A stretch of DNA of 64,000 nt. Origin: Bugulina stolonifera (lineage: Eukaryota; Bryozoa; Gymnolaemata; Cheilostomatida; Bugulidae). Shown here one piece after another: positions 56,001-64,000 of the stretch. The stretch covers positions 21,863,233-21,927,232 of the forward strand of contig OW285188.1 in NCBI GenBank assembly GCA_935421135.1, read 5' to 3'. A model generated the notes under the pieces. The model had not been told where the DNA came from and ran no database searches. It saw only the letters and a list, made by a program, of their open reading frames with translations. The position numbers and the translations under genes are program-made. The number at the start of each line of letters is the position of its first letter. Within the stretch, counting starts at the first letter, position 1.

Positions 56001-59000
56001 TCAACAGGATGTGAATGTTGGAAGTAATCCCAATTCCCGAGCATTGGACAGCCCAGCGAGGCATAATGTGTTTAATGGATGCAGTAAGCCCACCAAGTGT
56101 GAGGCACCATGTAGAACTGGTGCAGCCAGTGTGTGTCATGTAGGCTGGGAGAACTCCACCTGTCTCTGTAGTGAAGGTATGTTTGTATTTCTCATGTTAC
56201 TTCTATTACGTTTTATTGTATATGAACTATATGGAGTAATGCACGTGTTTATGCACTGCTGAATCTCAGACAAAGTGCTCAATGTTTACAACAGAGCTAA
56301 TTAATATTTGGTAGAATCTCACTGTTTTATCTCTTTTATTACTATTAGTTTCATGCTATATACTAGAATGAAATATATAGCAATCATCAGATAAAAGAGA
56401 CATAATACTACTAATGGACAAGGACATGGTTAAGGTGTTTTATATGTAGCGATTGTTTGGCTTACTGTTATATACATTGTACATGTAGCTAAAGAGATTA
56501 GGACTAATCTTGGTGTATTAAGTAATTCCATAGTTGAGCATGTGTTTTCTAGAGTGTCTGCACGTGGATATGAGCTCGTTTCGTTTATTCAGTGTGGCCA
56601 TGAGTGGTTTGCGTAAAATAACATATTTCTCAGTCACGCATAGGTGGCAATTTTTGGAAGAGTTGTTATAGGCCTGTGCATGCGTTATTATTTTCCACCT
56701 GATGTTGAAGTTTAATTGCTGTTCCTTCAGTTCCCAGATGTATTTACTTAGCTCTGTGCTAGCCCAATGCCAACATACCAGACCAAACTTATATAGGACT
56801 GACAGAAAACACTTTCAAGAAGCGCATGTACAACCACAAATCTTCATTTAATAATGAGAACCAAAGGGCTAGCACAGAGCTAAGTAAATACATCTGGGAA
56901 CTGAAGGAACAGCAATTAAACTTCAACATCAGGTGGAAAATAATAACGCATGCACAGACCTATAACAACTTTTCCAAAAATTGCCACCTATGCGTGACTG
57001 AGAAATATTTTATTTTACGCAAACCACGCATGGCCACACTAAATAAACGAAACGAGCTCATATCCACGTGCAGACACTCTAGAAAACACATGCTCAACTA
57101 TGGAATTACTTAATACACCAAGATTAGTCCTAATCTCTTTAGCTACATGTACAATGTATATAACAGTAAGCCAAACAATCGCTACATATAAAACACCTTA
57201 ACCATGTCCTTGTCCATTAGTAGTATTATGTCTCTTTTATCTGATGATTGCTATATATTTCATTCCAGTATATAGCATGAAACTAATAGTAATAAAAGAG
57301 ATAAAACAGTGAGATTCTACCAAATATTGTATATGAACTACGTAGATATCGTACCATCTTTTTGGTTTACTTATTGCTGTTCATGTTAACCATTATTCAA
57401 ATATACCGTAAAAAGTTGTATAATAGCGCGCTTTCTAATATTTTACTCTGGTGTAGATGTGTGTAGGTTTAGTTTTATTCTTGGTTTCATTACAGGTTTA
57501 TATGGATCTACTTGTACCAGTGTATGTAGCCCTAGTTACAATCCATGCGAACATGGTGGTCAGTGTAGAGTGGACAGAGAGGTGGCACTTGGATACAGGT
57601 GCCTGTGCTCTGAGGGTTACCAAGGGACATACTGTGAAGATCAACTGCAGGTAGTAAATGTATAAAACGTGTATTATATTCAAGTATTATATATATACAT
57701 GACATTGCTTATACTAAACATTGTATGTGTAAGCAGTCGACAATAAAAGCAGATCTTGGTACATGCATGACGTAATATTCATTTCTCTCTCTATGATTGT
57801 ATTTTAGTCCGAGTGCCCTGCATCATGGTGGGGCACCTCTGTATGTGGTCCTTGTAACTGTGATACAGAGTTAAACTTTAACAGGCAATGTGACAAGTTG
57901 ACAGGTGCCTGTCTGTGCAAGGTAAGCTATAGTAGAAATAATACATTATATAAATTATATATTATACCGTTCTTACCCTGGCCTATATCAATTAGATAAA
58001 CTGATTTATTTACAGAATGTGTCGTAATTTTTGTTCGTTCAAAAGCATACTGTATTCTTTCACATGTAGAATGGCTACTACAGACCGAAAAATAGTGATG
58101 GCTGTGTACCGTGTAACTGCTATTACAATGCTGGCAAGGGCGGAGCTATACGAACATCATGTGATGCAGCAACTGGCCAATGTGAATGCAGGACAGGGGT
58201 CAGTGGTAGGATATGTGATGCATGTGAAAACTTATTTGCCGAGGCAACTGAGGAAGGGTGTATAGGTAATTATTAATTTTGTTATATCCTGGGTTATAGG
58301 AAAATGTATCACGAAAATGTAACTGCTAGTGTGACTGTATATGTGTATACATGTACAATGTACATCTTTGTATATAATGTATTTATCTATACATTCCCTG
58401 CAGTGCTGTACAACTCATGTCCCAAGTCATACACTGCTGGTGTCTGGTGGACAAGGACTCAGTTTGGAGTGCAGCGAATAGAATCATGCCCTCCTGGAAG
58501 TGTTGGTAATGCCACCAGAGTCTGCAAGGATAGCGAAGATGGCTGGCAAGAACCTATACTCAGTGCCTGTACCTCAAATCAATTCCTAGCTCTCCATGAC
58601 AGCGTGAGTATAAAACTGACCTGTGGCTACTTGCAGGTCACTTGTGTTTCGAAGTTCCTCATATCTGTTGTATATACAATGTATTTTGGTGATTTTATTT
58701 GTTGTTGGACTAACAAGCATACATGTGAATGGGTGAATATTTCAATGAACAGTTCAGTCTTTTCAATACAATGTTTGCTCGATTTCTTTTTATTGACATG
58801 ACTTACATAGATTTGTTTTACAGTTGTTAGAACTGGAATTGAGAAAAGATGGCAATGGATCTGAACCAGTTGTAGCTGTGGGCTCTGAGCGCTATTCATT
58901 TGTAGCTACTCGCATTATCAGTAAACTGAGGAATGCCACCGAACAGGTGAGTGTTAGCGGGCGGGTGAGGGGTACAGGTGAGTGTTAGCGGGCGAGTGAG

Positions 59001-62000
59001 GAGTACAGGTGTCAGCTGGTGAGTGAGGGTGGTAGATGTCTTAAGTGGAGAGCTTTTATCATGCAATATTTCTGGAGATGAGCAGCAACTGCAAACATAC
59101 ATATAGGTCATTTGTGATTTTATGGGGACTATTGACGGTAGCAGGTAGCAGCAGACGGCTGTTGACAGGTGATTGCTACTGGCAGTGTTGAGAAAGGTCC
59201 TATTAATCAGCAATTATTTTCCTCATAGTTATTTATGTTTTAGTAGTTACTCCCAGAATATTCCATGTACATGTAATAGCGGTGTTTGTTATAGGTAAAG
59301 AATTTATACACCAATGATTTACTCATTACTGTGAAGGTTTTGAGACAAATTCTATTAAGGGAAAAAGTTGGGAAGTCTCTCTACCTGTCCCATACGCGAG
59401 ATCGTTACTTTCTGGAAAACCTGGTCTATATAACTAGCACTGCTCTCAACACTGACTTCACCGATCAGTGGGTCTCGATTACCAAGACATACAAATCGTC
59501 TGCTCTTGTCGATCTCATTCAAGACTATGATGACTATATCAGTAATCTGGTTGACAATATGGCTACCATATTTGTCACGGCAGGCATGGAACCTTTCCAG
59601 ATAATAACCGACAATATCGGTGAGTCATACATACAGCCTTTTGTGCTGAAACTTTCTAATAGAATATAATTATTTAGAAACTTTATGCAAACTTCTATAA
59701 TATTGTATATCTGCATATGGTGTACATAAATATATAAGCTATGCATACATTGCACTCGCTGTGTACGTGTATTATCGTTATACAATTTCTAGTCATGAAT
59801 ATGGATACTCTGAGAGTCAACGGGGCGACAATCCCTAAATATAACAACATCAAGAAGAACGATTCCGTATTTGATGATGCAACGTCAGTGATATTGCCTT
59901 CCAAACTGTTTACAGAAACAAGTGATGGCTGTAAGTGAATATTATGTTCCATTAGTATTTCAAACCACATATTTATTATTAGTTGGTATTAAAACCTTAC
60001 ACACATATACTTTAAGATACTACATAGTACAATGTGTATGTAAATAGTTGCTCCGGATATCAATTAGAACAACTAGAGGTACATACAAGGTATTTGTAAT
60101 AAATCAATTCTCTCCTATCATATTGTAATGTAGGTTATTTTGTTGTTGTTCTGTTGCAGTGTTGGCTGGTAAGACAGTATGTGGTTCTCTGCTATACAAG
60201 ACAGCAGCAGAGCTTCTCGTCTCCACATCTAGTTCAGAGAATAACCGTTACGCGTCAGATATAGAGTTTAATAACAGAGTTCAAAGGTCAGTACGTGGTT
60301 TATACTCTTCTCATGCTACAAATTGTATTGAGTTGTTAGTGGAATGTGCAGTATTTAGCCTATCCATGTAAGGTAGATTATAATAATTTATAGCCCTGCA
60401 AATGCAACTGCATGTACTGTAGATGCTAAAACTGACAGCTCTATGTGTTCGGTTGTAGGCTTTCAAACTAATATACATGTAGGTGATTTCCTGGTATCTT
60501 TGATCAGTCAGGTCAAAATGGGATTTTCCTAGATGTTCAAATTTAGCAATTCAACCTCAAAGATGGGTGGCGTGAGAATTAGACTTTGGCTAGTATGACG
60601 TACAGTGCATGTTTTATGTGTGGCAGTGTGACCACCAGTGACCACCTACTAGTAAAGGTTATATGTGGCAGTGTGACCACCTGCTACTAAAAGTTATGTG
60701 TGACAGTAGTGAGCTAGACTCATATCCAACAAATAATAATCAGATATCTGCTAATTCAGCATCATCTGAATATGTGGAAATCTAGTGGTAGGAATCCATT
60801 GCACTCCGTAGGCTACTGTAGCATGTGGTATTAATATACAGTTATATACGTATAGCTATCATAGTAAACACTATGTATATTCCAGGGGGCCTACCTATGG
60901 AGGTATTGTATTGAATTCAGCTGTGTTTAGTCTCGCTGTACAGCAAGGAGAGAGGAGACCAGTACTGCTGGTGGACCCCATAGAGATTACCTTCCTACTC
61001 AGGATATCTGACCAGACTACTAACCCCCAATGTGTATACCTAGATACCCAAGGGTAAGTTAGCTAGTGCATTAAACCTGTTATTATATCCTACATATGCG
61101 ATGAAAAAGTATGACAATTTACATGTTCCATATACTTGTTATTTCTTCTAATGGATTTACATGGAGCCTAACCTATATGTAGTGTGGGGATACTTGGTTG
61201 GATAAATCTATTGTAGATGTATATACCATAATGCGTGTTTATCAGATGGTTATGTGATGATTATTTACTGTATACACTATACAGGCATTGGACAGCCGAG
61301 TCCTGTCTTACTAAGGAGGTGCTCGATGATAGAGTTATCTGCTCCTGTCTACATCTCAGTACATATGCACTAATAACAGACTTCAACCCAAACACTGTGA
61401 GTATAATATCGTTGGTATCAGTGTGGTAGTAGCCTAGGTTCTCAGTACTTTAAAGTAGTAGGTAGGGGCCTCTGCTGCTGATCAATATACTGGCGATTGT
61501 ATGACAGTTTTAGCTCAAGTTATTATAGATTTGATGCTGTTGTGGTATTCGAACTATACTATACTTTGCAGTAACCAATCATATCAGTGTACACATGTAC
61601 ATAGCCTATACTATACTCTATTACAGGGTGCACTAACCAATCATATCAGTGTACACATGTACATAGCCTATACTATACTCTGTTACAGGGTGCACTAACC
61701 AATCATATCAGTGTACACATGTACATAGCCTATACTATACTCTATTACAGGGTGCACTAACCAATCATATCAGTGTACACATGTACATAGCAGTGGCTGT
61801 TGCCCTCCTGTGTCTAATGATTACTCTACTAGTGTTTGTGTGCCTGAAGGACCTCAAGTCTAACTATATATACAACCAGATAAACTTGCATATCTGCTTC
61901 TCTATCTCTCTCATCATCTATGTGGCTGGTTCGAACAGTATGGATAACCAGGTACAGTATCTATATACAATATGATTTGTCGGGGTCAAACTGGGGAAGG

Positions 62001-63241
62001 GGCAGTAGTGTGTGTTTAGCTCATTAAACATATTGGCCACTTATTCTCGATAATACTTGCTGGTAGTTAGTTGGTGGTAGTTTTAACTTTTCATTAGCAG
62101 CAATACTGTGACTTGCAGGGCTCATAGTAACAACCATTTTCTGTTAAATCTGGTTTTTATTGTATTGAAATAATATAATCAAAAGAGGAATCTCTCGTTC
62201 CTCGTAATACTAGAATATTCTAATTAATGGTCTCATTCGAGTAGATTATATGCAATGTATCTACATGTATAACATTATATGGATTGAGTGAATCTGTTTG
62301 TAGGCTGCCTGTACATTGGTGGCTGTAATGCTGCAGTTCTTTGTACTCTCTCTGTTTGCCTGGATCTTTGTGAATTCATTCCACCTCTATAGAATTTTAA
62401 CAGAGAAAAGACGTATAGATGGAGAGGCAATGCTTCTATATGTTCTCATAGGCTATGGTAAGAATATTACATAATTATTAACACATGTACATTTATATAA
62501 TGCCTGTTTGTAACTCATTCATTGTATTATGTTATGTTTGTTTGATTTTACCAATATACTAAGTGTGGAAGGAACTAAGTTTTACTTCTGATACAAATAT
62601 GACTTAATTTTCTTCAGCTGAATAGAAAAATGTGCATTTACACAGAATTCTTTTGGAAGCTTGGATTTATCTTCTCTCTAAACTTATTCATATATTGTTA
62701 GAGAGATGACAACTTTCATGTCACTCTATTCATTGTGGTAGAGCATCAAGTTGATTGCTACGTTACTGGAGTCATGTGAATTGAATTATCCTAATGCTCA
62801 AACTGTCTGTTGTATCTATACCCTCAATTCTGTAGTTGGTCCGGGGGTGGTCACTGGGCTCTCTGTAGGACTCAAGCCTGAGGAGTTTGGAACTGAGACT
62901 CTGTAAGCTTACAATAATTATACACAGTCGTAGTGTTTACTTGTGTAGTGCTATATACATGGTCATGATGCTGATATATGCAAGACTGTTGCTAAGTACA
63001 TGCACATCTGTTGTAAGTGCTGTTTATGTCCGTAAAAAGGTTTTTATTTACACTGTTTTGTTGGCACTAGATTATCACATCATTTTTATCCACCATATAA
63101 AAGTTTATTTGTTAATACTTAATACTTTTTAGTGTAGACGATGTAGTAGTATGATGTATTGTACTTGTTTCTAGGTGCTGGTTGAATATAAATCAGCCAA
63201 TGGTATGGAGTTTAGCCGGCCCTGCACTCTTCTGCTCTTTG
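38065..63241 (+). CDS. CELSR: CELSR/Flamingo seven-pass cadherin (adhesion GPCR), 39 exons, 3' end outside window
   Basis: Thirty-nine exons join without phase conflict into 7845 nt (2615 codons) and stop short in the fifth membrane helix. Order: signal-anchor-like hydrophobic stretch near residues 16-32, a 200-residue N-terminal region, nine cadherin repeats, EGF repeats alternating with two laminin G domains, laminin-type EGF, hormone-receptor motif, GAIN with GPS, then a seven-helix domain. This is the CELSR/Flamingo arrangement in every detail. The family forms homophilic bridges between cells and sets planar cell polarity with Frizzled and Van Gogh. ATG 38065 is followed by the hydrophobic leader; an earlier ATG at 38033 is followed at once by a stop. 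An R-Y-K-R sequence at 227-230 just before cadherin 1 could be a furin site. TM6, TM7 and the cytoplasmic tail are missing only because the window ends. Exon coordinates are in the four block entries. Confidence 0.95.
41951..42082 (+). repeat. Triplicated 3' splice site before CELSR exon 4
   Basis: A 44-bp unit occurs three times, each ending in a T-rich run and AG (41994, 42038, 42082). The last AG precedes the coding exon. Using either earlier AG leads to an in-frame stop. The first two units are nearly identical and the third is diverged. Confidence 0.88.
43837..43909 (+). tRNA. trnF-GAA: tRNA-Phe (GAA)
   Basis: The 73-nt sequence folds as a full cloverleaf. The acceptor stem is GCCGAAA/TTTCGGC, the D arm carries GCTC AGTTGGGA GAGC, and the anticodon stem TTAGA/TCTAA holds loop CTGAAGA with anticodon GAA. 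The T arm is CCTGG TTCGATC CCGGG and the discriminator base is A. No CCA is encoded, as in nuclear genes. A and B box consensus is intact. It lies in the sense direction within the CELSR intron between exons 5 and 6. A tRNA-derived SINE is unlikely because no body or tail follows. Confidence 0.96.
43934..43950 (+). terminator. Pol III T-run terminator shared with a splice acceptor
   Basis: T-runs of nine and seven begin 25 nt after the tRNA 3' end, fitting a Pol III terminator. The same stretch is the polypyrimidine tract of the CELSR exon 6 acceptor (AG at 43950-43951). Confidence 0.6.
56331..56399 (-). ncRNA. Type-I hammerhead ribozyme, antisense copy
   Basis: Read on minus, it has the same fold as the sense copy: stem I CTCTTTTAT/ATAAAAGAG (9 bp), core CTGATGA (56390-56384), stem II TGCTATATA/TATATAGCA, GAAA, a 3-bp stem III and the cleavable T-A. 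It differs from the sense copy by one base in the stem II loop. The copy is antisense to CELSR, so it would act only in antisense transcripts. Confidence 0.78.
57232..57300 (+). ncRNA. Type-I hammerhead ribozyme, sense to CELSR
   Basis: Stem I is CTCTTTTAT (57232-57240) with ATAAAAGAG (57292-57300), 9 perfect pairs. Core CTGATGA is 57241-57247. Stem II is TGCTATATA/TATATAGCA with an 11-nt loop, bounded by a T-T mismatch next to the core. GAAA is 57279-57282. Stem III is ACT/AGT around a 3-nt loop, and cleavage is expected after A57291. Tiny stem III and an open stem I are the form described for Penelope-like elements. The mismatch at 10.1/11.1 may slow it. Confidence 0.8.
57808..61396 (+). 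other. CELSR: CELSR exons 27-35: laminin-EGF, hormone-receptor motif, GAIN and GPS
   Basis: Exons: 57808-57921, 58070-58265, 58404-58603, 58824-58946, 59295-59619, 59793-59930, 60160-60286, 60886-61053, 61285-61396. Exons 27-28 give paired laminin-type EGFs (WWGTSVCGPCNCD to GRICDACE). Exon 29 gives the hormone-receptor motif (CPKSYTAGVWWTRTQFG to DGWQEP). Exons 30-34 are the GAIN domain. The GPS has all four expected cysteines and the tryptophan, ending CSCLHLSTYALI. The HL/S sequence (2438-2440) at the scissile position suggests self-cleavage is possible. Confidence 0.93.
58941..59010 (+). repeat. Duplicated 5' splice site after CELSR exon 30
   Basis: CAG|GTGAGTGTTAGCGGGCG occurs at 58944 and again 31 bp later at 58975, and a third CAG|GTG starts at 59006. 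The first donor keeps the frame; later ones would add 31 or 62 nt and shift it. Confidence 0.88.
61566..61790 (+). repeat. 62-bp tandem repeat across the CELSR exon 36 acceptor
   Basis: Three copies of a 62-bp unit, plus a partial first one, each contain a pyrimidine tract, ACAG and the first 40 bases of exon 36. Acceptors end at 61571 (partial), 61626, 61688 and 61750. Only the last joins an open frame; the others run into TAA after about 60 nt. Confidence 0.92.
61751..63241 (+). other. CELSR: CELSR exons 36-39: seven-helix domain, TM1 to start of TM5
   Basis: Exons: 61751-61951, 62304-62457, 62836-62902, 63175-63241. Exon 36 encodes TM1 and TM2 joined by CLKDLKSN, close to the family's LRSLKSN. 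Exon 37 encodes TM3 and the start of TM4 (FAWIFVNSFHLYR). Exon 38 finishes TM4 with GPGVVTGLSVGL. Exon 39 gives CWLN, with the extracellular-loop cysteine that pairs with TM3, and starts TM5. The next exons lie beyond 64000. Confidence 0.93.
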
Positions 63242-63394
63242 GTAAGGCATATACATATATACAAGTACATGTGCAACTAACTATATGATAGAGAGAAGAC
63301 AACTTTCATGTCACTCTATTTATTGTGGTAAAACGAGTTGATTGCTACATTTATTATTAGAGTCAAGTGGATTAATTTATTAAAATGTATATAT

Positions 63395-63840
63395 ACATGT
63401 ACATGTATACTTAGACCATAGATATAATATACATGTATACTTAGACCATTGATATAATATACATGTATTATACTTAGACCATAGATATAATATACATGTA
63501 TTATACTTAGACCATAGATATAATATACATGTATACTTAGACCATTGATATAATATACATGTATTATACTTAGACCATAGATATAATATACATGTATTAT
63601 ACTTAGACCATAGATATAATATACATGTATACTTAGACCATTGATATAATATACATGTATTATACTTAGACCATAGATATAATATACATGTATTATACTT
63701 AGACCATAGATATAATATACATGTATACTTAGACCATAGATATAATATACATGTATACTTAGATCATAGATATAATATACATGTATACTTAGACCATAGA
63801 TATAATATACATGTATACTGAGACCATAGATATATATAGA
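63395..63840. repeat. Minisatellite in CELSR intron 39
   Basis: About 13 copies of a 32- to 37-bp unit (atatacatgtatacttagac then catagatata), differing by an optional tatt insertion. It shares only the ATACATGTAT palindrome with the other arrays in the window. Confidence 0.95.
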
Positions 63841-64000
63841 TGTGTATATTATATCTATGATTTGGAAACGCTTGTAATATGTTCTAGATAAATCTACTTA
63901 TGGCAAGGTAATCTATATACATGTATATATGTACAGCATGTACATTTGTACTATGTTAGTGTGTATTATACAGTAGATATATAATATACTTATTGATACA

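Larger units (their letters stand above)
56303..57328. mobile_element. Head-to-head pair of Penelope-like retroelement 3' ends (463-bp inverted repeat)
   Basis: Left arm 56303-56765 is the reverse complement of right arm 56866-57328 with scattered mismatches; a 100-bp spacer separates them. The right copy, on plus, starts in the spacer with TYIGLTENTFKKR and continues through NHKSSFNNENQRASTELSKY, CHLCVTEKYF and LNKRNELISTCRHSRK to a stop at 57113. These motifs mark the GIY-YIG endonuclease end of Penelope-like elements. The left copy has the same sequence on minus, including a KYVILR more like the family's than the right copy's KYFILR. Both are 5'-truncated, have no reverse transcriptase, and carry a hammerhead near their 3' end. 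A direct repeat attgtatatgaacta flanks the pair (56215 and 57326). It lies in the intron between CELSR exons 25 and 26. Confidence 0.85.
50592..57650 (+). other. CELSR: CELSR exons 14-26: juxta-cadherin, EGF and laminin G region
   Basis: Exons: 50592-50791, 51108-51269, 51625-51799, 52116-52241, 52480-52735, 53016-53158, 53397-53556, 53744-53994, 54284-54525, 54950-55111, 55702-55812, 56008-56176, 57496-57650. Exons 14-15 match the CELSR segment between the last cadherin and the first EGF. Exon 16 holds the EGF with the long insert (VLPFDDTLC to CSCPTGF) seen in the family. EGF2 (exon 17) and EGF3 (exon 18) follow, then laminin G 1 (SFATRKKSGLLLYNGR to VGCISDLYLN), EGF4, laminin G 2 (ending LGYAGCI), and two more EGFs in exons 25-26. 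The second laminin G is the most diverged part. Confidence 0.92.

Noticed and set aside
56826..57113. 95-aa frame as an extra CELSR exon
   Set aside because: It encodes the Penelope-like GIY-YIG tail, lies in the inverted repeat, and CELSR exons 25 and 26 join in phase without it.

Overview
This is a 64-kb piece of an animal nuclear genome, AT-rich and intron-dense. Introns have GT-AG ends and mostly run from about 0.1 to 3 kb. The protein families point to a non-vertebrate metazoan: a full-architecture CELSR/Flamingo adhesion GPCR, NEK10, animal-type D-glycerate kinase and a secreted peptide precursor with an amidation site. I cannot name the phylum from sequence alone. I rebuilt five protein-coding genes exon by exon. 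For the four multi-exon coding regions every exon phase is consistent and the summed coding length is an exact multiple of three, which strongly supports the models.

Layout. 1330-4204 (minus): a six-exon RING finger/coiled-coil protein of 353 aa. 4230-9400: a transposon-rich gap holding a possible LTR remnant, a decayed LINE reverse transcriptase (minus) and a clean 886-bp hAT-type non-autonomous element with 8-bp target duplications. 9404-25151 (plus): complete NEK10, 21 coding exons, 1131 aa. 27219-28301 (plus): a TATA-driven two-exon gene for a 104-aa secreted peptide precursor. 30285-35690 (minus): complete glycerate kinase (GLYCTK), nine exons, 544 aa. 38065-63241 (plus): CELSR/Flamingo, 39 exons and 2615 aa up to the fifth membrane helix, running off the window. 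A tRNA-Phe(GAA) gene sits in a CELSR intron.

The most unusual structure is in the CELSR intron at 56177-57495. Two copies of the 3' end of a Penelope-like retroelement lie head to head and form a 463-bp inverted repeat around a 100-bp spacer. Each copy carries a recognisable type-I hammerhead ribozyme, one on each strand. The sense copy would be transcribed in CELSR pre-mRNA, where it could either cleave the intron or be sequestered in a long double-stranded hairpin.

A second pattern is tandem duplication exactly at splice junctions: 62 bp at CELSR exon 36, 44 bp at exon 4, 31 bp at the exon 30 donor and 47 bp at NEK10 exon 12. These leave several copies of the same splice site, of which only one keeps the reading frame.

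The genes do not form a pathway. NEK10 is associated with ciliated cells and CELSR with planar polarity, GLYCTK is a metabolic enzyme, and the peptide gene is an unrelated secreted product. GLYCTK and CELSR are divergent across a 2.4-kb AT-rich spacer.
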